A stretch of DNA of 64,000 nucleotides from Plantactinospora sp. BC1. GTDB taxonomy: Bacteria; Actinomycetota; Actinomycetes; Mycobacteriales; Micromonosporaceae. Shown here in pieces: positions 59,297 to 64,000 of the stretch. The notes below the pieces were generated by a model. It saw only the letters and a list, made by a program, of their open reading frames with translations. It was not told the origin of the DNA and ran no database searches. The translations under genes were made by a program, and so were the position numbers. Each line of letters opens with the position of its first letter. Position 1 is the stretch's first letter. The DNA lies in contig NZ_CP028158.1 of NCBI RefSeq assembly GCF_003030345.1, positions 1,612,001 through 1,676,000 on the forward strand, read 5' to 3'.

Positions 59297-60814
59297 TCAG
59301 CCCCGGCCGGGCAGACCCTGGGCGAGTCGGTGGTATGCCTGGTTCCAGCGCAGCCGGTCCCGGAAGTCGGCGGTCGTGGTCCGCTCGTCGATCAGCACCA
59401 GCTCGGTGTGCAGCATGTCGGCGAAGTCGCGCAGCGTGGCCGAACCCACCGCCTGGGTCAGCACCGTGTGGTGCGGCCCCCCGGCGGTGAGCCACGACTC
59501 GGCCGAGGTGCTCAGCGACGGCGCCGGCTTCCACACCGCCCGGGCGACCGGGAGCCGGGGCATCGGCTCGTCCGGCGGCACCACCTCGATCTCGTTGGCG
59601 ACGAGGCGGAACCGCTCGCCGAGATCGGCCATCCCGATCACCACCCCGGGGCCGGGGGTGGCGTCGAAGACGAGCCGGACCGGATCCTCACGGCCGCCGA
59701 TGCCGAGCGGATGGATCTCGCAGGACGGGCGGGCGCTCGCGATGCTGGGGCAGACCTCCAGCATGTGCGCGCCGAGGATCTTCGGCTCGCCCGGCCCGAA
59801 GTGATAGGTGTAGTCCTCCATGAACGAGGTGCCCCGGGGCGATCCGGCACCCATCGCCTTGACTGCGGCGAGCAGGGTCGAGGTCTTCCAGTCGCCCTCG
59901 CCGCCGAAGCCGTAGCCGTCGGCCATCAGCCGCTGTACGGCGAGTCCGGGCAGTTGCCGCAGCCCGCCGAGATCCTGGAAGTTCGTGGTGAACGCCCCGA
60001 ACCCGCCGTCGACGAGGAACTCCCGCAGGCCCGCCTCGATCCGGGCCGCGTACCGCAGCGACTCGTGCCGGTCGCCGTCCTTGGCCAGCTCCGGGGCGAG
60101 CCGGTAGGTGTCGGCGTACTCGCCGACCAGGCGCTCGACCTCCTGGTCGGCGACCCGGTCCACCACCTCGACCAGGTCGTTGACCCCGTAGGTGTTCACC
60201 GAGACGCCGAAGCGCAGCTCCGCCTCCACCTTGTCGCCCTCGGTGACGGCGACGTCGCGCATGTTGTCGCCGAACCGGGCCAGCCGGAGGTTGCGCAGGT
60301 GCGCGTAGCCGAGCGCGGCGCGGGCCCACTCGTCGATCCGGGTCACCACGGTCGGGTCGGAGGCGTGTCCGGCGACGGTCTTGCGGGCCAGCCCGAGTCG
60401 GGTCTGGATGAAGCCGAACTCCCGGTCACCGTGGGCGGCCTGGTTGAGGTTCATGAAGTCCATGTCGATGGACTCCCAGGGCAGCGCCTCGTTGAGCTGG
60501 GTGTGCAGGTGCAGCAGGGGCTTGCGCAGCGCGTCCAGGCCGGTGATCCACATCTTGGCCGGCGAGAAGGTGTGCATCCAGGCGATCACGCCGAGGCAGC
60601 CGGGGTCGGCGTTCGCCTCCAGCAGGACCGCGCGGATCGCCGACGCCTCGGTGAGGACGGGTTTCCAGACGATGTCCGCGACGATCTGACCCGAGCCGGT
60701 GAGCGTACGCAGGATCTGCTGCGACTGGGACGCGACCTGGTCGAGGGTCTCCGGACCGTACAGGTGCTGGCTGCCGGTGAGGAACCAGATCTGCGGATGC
60801 GTGGCCGGCGGCAT
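59297..60814 (-). CDS. araA: L-arabinose isomerase
   Basis: 505 residues, family length ~500. It begins [19 protein letters not shown] and has [68 protein letters not shown] and [30 protein letters not shown], holding the catalytic Glu (GEGDW, MEDY) and metal His residues. It converts L-arabinose to L-ribulose in the cytoplasm. ATG 60814 with AGGAGAGG before it is preferred over 60874. First gene of the leftward operon with the importer; araB and araD are not in the window. Confidence 0.95.
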   Translation of the reverse strand: MPPATHPQIWFLTGSQHLYGPETLDQVASQSQQILRTLTGSGQIVADIVWKPVLTEASAIRAVLLEANADPGCLGVIAWMHTFSPAKMWITGLDALRKPLLHLHTQLNEALPWESIDMDFMNLNQAAHGDREFGFIQTRLGLARKTVAGHASDPTVVTRIDEWARAALGYAHLRNLRLARFGDNMRDVAVTEGDKVEAELRFGVSVNTYGVNDLVEVVDRVADQEVERLVGEYADTYRLAPELAKDGDRHESLRYAARIEAGLREFLVDGGFGAFTTNFQDLGGLRQLPGLAVQRLMADGYGFGGEGDWKTSTLLAAVKAMGAGSPRGTSFMEDYTYHFGPGEPKILGAHMLEVCPSIASARPSCEIHPLGIGGREDPVRLVFDATPGPGVVIGMADLGERFRLVANEIEVVPPDEPMPRLPVARAVWKPAPSLSTSAESWLTAGGPHHTVLTQAVGSATLRDFADMLHTELVLIDERTTTADFRDRLRWNQAYHRLAQGLPGRG

Positions 60815-60886
60815 GTCCACCTCTCCTACTTGGGGCATGGCTCCTGCCAGCCCCGACGGTCTGGTCGCGATCACGTCGCGAGCCGA

Positions 60887-60914
60887 GTGTTACCGCTAAC
60901 ATTGGAGCAGTCAA
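60887..60914 (-). promoter_or_regulatory. Promoter of the arabinose operon with a LacI-type operator
   Basis: Minus strand: TTGACT (60914-60909), 16 bases, TAACAC (60892-60887). The operator TGTTACCGCTAACA (60888-60901) lies in the spacer and -10: arms TGTTA/TAACA and a CG centre, as in LacI-family sites. A bound repressor would block polymerase. Confidence 0.65.
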
Positions 60915-61073
60915 ACCGTACACCGTAACGCTTCAGTAACGGGAGACCGGGGAATCCGCAGGTAGTACGTCGAGGCGTCGAGCGGTCGATCCGGCACGTC
61001 GAACGGTCGACGTGAATGGCTTCGACACCCCGCCTCGATGCCTTTCGGCGCTCGGTCCCGGGTCGTTCGGCGC

Positions 61074-61619
61074 TCAGGCCCGGGGTGTCGCCGGGTCGGG
61101 CGGGAACGGCGCCGAGGCGTCGTACTCGTGGTGCGCCACGACCCGGAACCCGTTGCGCAGCAACAGGGCCGCCGTGACACCCTGGCCCGCCACCCGGTTG
61201 CGCCGGAACGTCCCGTCACTGATCTGCCGGCAGCCGCAGGAGGGGCTGTAGTCCTGGAGTACCGCCCCTGCCGCCCCGGTGGCCCGGGCGATCCGCAGGG
61301 TCCGCCGGGCACCCGCCAGGTACTCCTCGGTGACGTCCTCGCCCCGGTGGGTCAGCACCCGGGCACGGCCGTCCAGGACGTCGAAGCCGTCCCCGCCGAC
61401 GATCTCCGCACGGTCGCGCGGGGTCGGCAGCCCACCCATCACCTCCGGGCAGACCAGTCGGACCCGGGCGTCGGCGGCGGGCGCGACCTCCTCCTTCGCG
61501 GCGCCGCCGTCGTAGGCGCACCGGGTGCCGGCCAGGCAGGCGCTCATCAGGAACGGGGCGCCGCCCTCCGGCACGGGCCCGGACGGTCGGTCGTCGTCAG
61601 CACCGGTTGCGGCGTCCAT
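61074..61619 (-). CDS. DUF523 protein, TudS (thiouracil desulfidase)-like
   Basis: 181 residues. All DUF523 marks are present: LMSACLAGTRCAYDG with two Cys, VCPEVMGGLPTPRDRAEI and VLQDYSPSCGCRQISDG with the distal Cys, then GQGVTAALLLRNGF. Family members with known activity hold a [4Fe-4S] cluster on three Cys and remove sulfur from 2-thiouracil; others are uncharacterised. GGAGG lies seven bases before ATG 61619. Alone on its strand; 160 bases from the araA promoter. Confidence 0.9.
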   Translation of the reverse strand: MDAATGADDDRPSGPVPEGGAPFLMSACLAGTRCAYDGGAAKEEVAPAADARVRLVCPEVMGGLPTPRDRAEIVGGDGFDVLDGRARVLTHRGEDVTEEYLAGARRTLRIARATGAAGAVLQDYSPSCGCRQISDGTFRRNRVAGQGVTAALLLRNGFRVVAHHEYDASAPFPPDPATPRA

Positions 61620-61689
61620 ATCCGGTCCTCCGCGGTTCGCTCGACAGCTCGGCACGGAACAGCGCGATCCGGTAGCGATTCTAGGCGGC

Positions 61690-61775
61690 GCAACCGACAT
61701 CAGGCCGGACCCGGACGCCCAGGCCGGGCAACCGACGTCACGCCGGGCAAGCAACGTCAGGCGGGGCAGCGACGC
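61690..61775 (+). repeat. Degenerate 19-bp repeats in the DUF523/copper-protein gap
   Basis: The word GCAACCGAC or a close variant begins at about 61690, 61729, 61747 and 61765 with a 18-19 or 39-base step (GCAACCGACGTCACGCC type). They lie in the 384-base gene-free gap 61620-62003 before the Cys-rich gene; nothing else is recognised there. Confidence 0.5.
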
Positions 61776-62003
61776 CGCGACCGGGCGACCGAGCGGGCGG
61801 CGGGAGCGGCCGGCACCGAGGGGACACCGGGGACCAGAGCACGGGTACGAAGTCGAGGGGCGCCCAAACGGGGCAGCTCGACAGTCCCAGCCGGCGAGAC
61901 TGCCCGCCCGGTCGCGCCCCGAATGAACCTCGGCGGCACCGGGTATCGGCAGGTGGACGGCCCACGAACGCGGAGCCGACCGCCGACGCGAGGAGGCGCG
62001 GAG

Positions 62004-62411
62004 ATGACTGCCGCCACCCGACCCATGCTGGCCACGTACCCAGGAGAGATCAACCTCGACCGCGACCTGCTGGCCAGGTCGATCGACGCGCTGCTCGCCT
62101 GCGCCCAGGCCTGCACCTCGTGCGCGGACGCCTGCCTGAGCGAGGCGGACGTCGCCCAGCTCGTCAAGTGCATCCGGACCGACCTGGACTGCGCCGACGT
62201 TTGCTCCGCCACCGCCCGGGTGCTGTCCCGGCACACCGGCTACGACGCGAACCTCAGCCGCAGCCTGCTCGAGGCGTGCGCGACCGCCTGCCGGTCCTGC
62301 GCCGAGGAGTGCGAGCGGCACGCCAAGATGCACGAGCACTGCCGGATCTGCGCCGAGGCGTGCCGGGTGGCCGAACGGGCCTCCCGGGAGCTGCTCGCGG
62401 CAATGGGCTGA
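62004..62411 (+). CDS. Cys-rich four-helix-bundle protein (DUF326, copper-storage-like)
   Basis: 135 residues. Fourteen Cys in helical C-x3-C and C-x2-C patterns, for example LLACAQACTSCADAC, DCADVC, LLEACATACRSCAEEC and HCRICAEAC, separated by four helices. This is the layout of Csp/DUF326 proteins, which store or buffer Cu(I) through thiolates lining the bundle. No Tat or Sec signal is visible, so it would be cytosolic. GGAGG lies before the ATG. No copper-regulator or transporter gene is adjacent. Confidence 0.88.
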   Translation: MTAATRPMLATYPGEINLDRDLLARSIDALLACAQACTSCADACLSEADVAQLVKCIRTDLDCADVCSATARVLSRHTGYDANLSRSLLEACATACRSCAEECERHAKMHEHCRICAEACRVAERASRELLAAMG

Positions 62412-62627
62412 CACCCGATTCGTCCCCGGGACCCGACCGAGCGGACGGTCGTCCGGGCACTGTCCACTTCGTCCCCGTCGCGCCGAACACCCTGAGTCAG
62501 TACCCATGTACTATCACCGGACGACTGCGGCGGGCACTACCCGACCACCGGACCCCTTGGAGGGGCCTCGGGCGCACTGGTCTCGCCTCGCTAGGATCCG
62601 CACAGGGCGAAGCGGAAGTGGGTTGGG

Positions 62628-64000
62628 ATGCAGCCAGTGGGTCCGTACCAGTTCATCGAGGCGGTCAGCCTCTGCCAGGTCGGCAGCGTCTGGTCCGCCA
62701 TCGACGGGCAGGGCAACTCGTACACGGTGGCTGTGCTGGACGCCGCCGTCGCGAGTGACCAGCGCTGGCGGGACGCCTTCGTCGGCACCGCGCACGCACT
62801 GGCGCAGCCCGGTTCGAGCGGTCCCCGTTACGTGCACGCAGAATTCGCCGCCCCCGCGCCCTGGGTCGCCTACGCCGCCAGCGAGGCCAACGGCGCCGAG
62901 CGGCTGTTCGCGGCGCTGGGCATGGAGTGCCGGCCCGCCCAGGAGCAGCTCGGAGACGACGAGTCGCCGACCATGAAGACCGCCGTCGTCGCGCCGAACG
63001 CCACCGGCTCGACGGACGGCTCCGGCTCGACCGGCTCCGTGACGGCCGACGACGAGGAACTGGCCAGCCCCACCACCCGGCTCACCCCGGGCGTGCCGCC
63101 CCCGACCCCCTGGCAGGCCGGGCCACCACAGTCGACGCCGCCGGTGAACGCCACCCCGACGTCGGCGCCGCCGCACCAGACCTCGGCACCGCCGCACCAG
63201 ACCTCGGCGCCGCCGCACCAGACGTCGGCACCACCGCACCAGACCTCGGCACCACCGCACCAGATCTCCACTCCGCCGTACCAGAGTTCGGCGCCGCCCT
63301 ACCAGAACTCCGGGCCGCCCTACCAGGTCTCGGTACCGCCGGACTCCATCTCCGGGCCGCCGCAGCCGCTCCCCGAGATGCCGCAGGCGTACCCGGCCGA
63401 CCCGTCGCCGAGCCCGTCCGGATACGACCCGCTCTATTCGCCGGTGCGGCACATCGTCCCCTCCGAACCGAAGCCGCGCCGCAACCGGCTCTGGATCGGC
63501 ATCGCCGCACTCGTCGTGCTGCTCCTGGTCGGCGGTGGGACGATCTTCGCCCTGGCCGCCAACGGCGACGACCCCGAGCCGCGACCGACCGCTGCCCCCG
63601 AGTCGGTCAGCCCCACCCCGTCCGCCGTGGCGATCCCCACCGCCCCGCCGGTCGCGCCGGGCAAGGAGCCGCCGAAGGAGGTGAAGTGGCCGGCGGACTG
63701 GCCGAAGTTCAATCCGAGTTTCCCCTTCCACACCCTCGAACTCGAAGGTCTCGGCTTCCCGCTCAAGACTCCGCAGGCCTGGCAGTGCACGCCGGCCGGA
63801 CAGGCCGAGGGGTACGCGAAGTACAACTGCGGGGTACCGCCGGGTTCGGGGCCGGAGATCGGCGGCGAGTTGGTGGTCCGGTCCTGCTCGCCGTGCGACG
63901 GCGACTCGCGCTACCGGATGCGCCTGGCCGAGGAGGCCTGGGGGCTGCAATGGAACCGCGCCGGAGGGTCCGCCCTCTACGCCGAGTCGTTCCATCTTGA
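62628..64000 (+). CDS. Membrane protein with pseudokinase-like N-terminus and Pro-rich repeats (partial)
   Basis: 457 codons visible; the gene runs off the right edge. Residues 3-40 (GPYQFIEAVSLCQVG, VWSAIDGQGN, VAVLDA) mimic a Ser/Thr-kinase N-lobe, but the Gly-rich loop is degraded and the ATP-lysine of AVK is Leu. Residues ~178-233 are tandem heptapeptides of the type TSAPPHQ/SAPPYQ. A single membrane helix LWIGIAALVVLLLVGGGTIF (about 288-310) follows, then an external domain with WPADWPKFNPSFPF and several Cys. It resembles unstudied actinobacterial membrane proteins. ATG 62628 has a modest GGTTGGG upstream. Confidence 0.7.
   Translation, partial: MQPVGPYQFIEAVSLCQVGSVWSAIDGQGNSYTVAVLDAAVASDQRWRDAFVGTAHALAQPGSSGPRYVHAEFAAPAPWVAYAASEANGAERLFAALGMECRPAQEQLGDDESPTMKTAVVAPNATGSTDGSGSTGSVTADDEELASPTTRLTPGVPPPTPWQAGPPQSTPPVNATPTSAPPHQTSAPPHQTSAPPHQTSAPPHQTSAPPHQISTPPYQSSAPPYQNSGPPYQVSVPPDSISGPPQPLPEMPQAYPADPSPSPSGYDPLYSPVRHIVPSEPKPRRNRLWIGIAALVVLLLVGGGTIFALAANGDDPEPRPTAAPESVSPTPSAVAIPTAPPVAPGKEPPKEVKWPADWPKFNPSFPFHTLELEGLGFPLKTPQAWQCTPAGQAEGYAKYNCGVPPGSGPEIGGELVVRSCSPCDGDSRYRMRLAEEAWGLQWNRAGGSALYAESFHL
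63159..63326 (+). repeat. In-frame 21-bp tandem repeat, eight units
   Basis: Five near-identical units (63159-63263) encoding TSAPPHQ, then three diverged units (I/S/N)S(T/A/G)PPYQ. Forms the flexible extracytoplasmic or cytoplasmic Pro-rich linker before the membrane helix. Confidence 0.9.

Noticed and set aside
1-64000. CRISPR arrays, tRNA, rRNA, riboswitches or transposases
   Set aside because: The tandem repeats found are head-to-tail without spacers, and no clover-leaf, rRNA core, known riboswitch core or transposase motif was seen.

Overview
This is chromosomal DNA of a very GC-rich actinomycete. The signs are strong third-position G/C bias, frequent GTG and occasional TTG starts, 1-8 base gene overlaps, and a gene stock that resembles Micromonosporaceae; the family is an inference. 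I see no rRNA, tRNA, CRISPR array, insertion sequence, phage gene or replication origin. Genes are dense on both strands.

Layout. 1-1.8 kb: edge-truncated iolC-type sugar kinase, a methyltransferase, a VOC protein. 1.9-11.6 kb: a 5-oxoproline (pyroglutamate) island. pxpA, a secreted pyroglutamyl-peptidase-like protein, a Liv-type ABC importer and pxpB-pxpC all run leftward, facing a divergent GntR regulator. 11.6-15.2 kb: a secreted seven-repeat protein, a VOC relic, a membrane phosphoesterase, DUF1992. 15.2-19.0 kb: a LacI-type-operator region followed by a sugar ABC importer. 19.1-24.2 kb: rRNA/tRNA methyltransferase, MauE-like protein, two-component pair, P450 plus ferredoxin. 24.3-31.9 kb: hydrolases, methyltransferase, MocR regulator divergent from a DMT exporter, GlsB, RpiB-like isomerase, flavoprotein.

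31.9-40.2 kb: a tightly overlapping leftward cassette (sulfotransferase-like protein, large GT-A-like protein, two ABC exporter subunits), opposite a second GT-A-like gene. It has the shape of a transfer-and-export pathway for an unknown glycoconjugate or small molecule. 40.3-43.6 kb: small membrane protein, XRE plus DUF2975 pair, then a partner-switching set (degenerate RsbW-like kinase, STAS protein, SpoIIE-type phosphatase) with a SigB/SigF-like promoter. 43.6-51.9 kb: two GT4 enzymes flank a STAND NTPase, a phosphotransferase with a pentapeptide-repeat N-terminus and a sugar epimerase; then a sirtuin whose zinc module is split by a 27-bp repeat array. 51.9-54.8 kb: membrane proteins and a GH15 glucosidase. 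55.0-60.9 kb: an L-arabinose operon (araA plus a ChvE/GguAB-type importer) with a LacI-type operator over its promoter. 61-64 kb: DUF523/TudS-like protein, Cys-rich four-helix protein, and an edge-truncated membrane protein with a pseudokinase-like N-terminus and a Pro-rich repeat.

The most coherent under-described system is the 5-oxoproline island: it can be read as one path from extracellular N-terminal pyroglutamate release, through uptake, to ATP-dependent ring opening to glutamate. The peptidase-like member has Ser where the family has its catalytic Cys. The sulfotransferase/GT/ABC cassette is the best candidate for unknown chemistry. Tandem minisatellite-like arrays recur across the window, several of them in frame inside genes.
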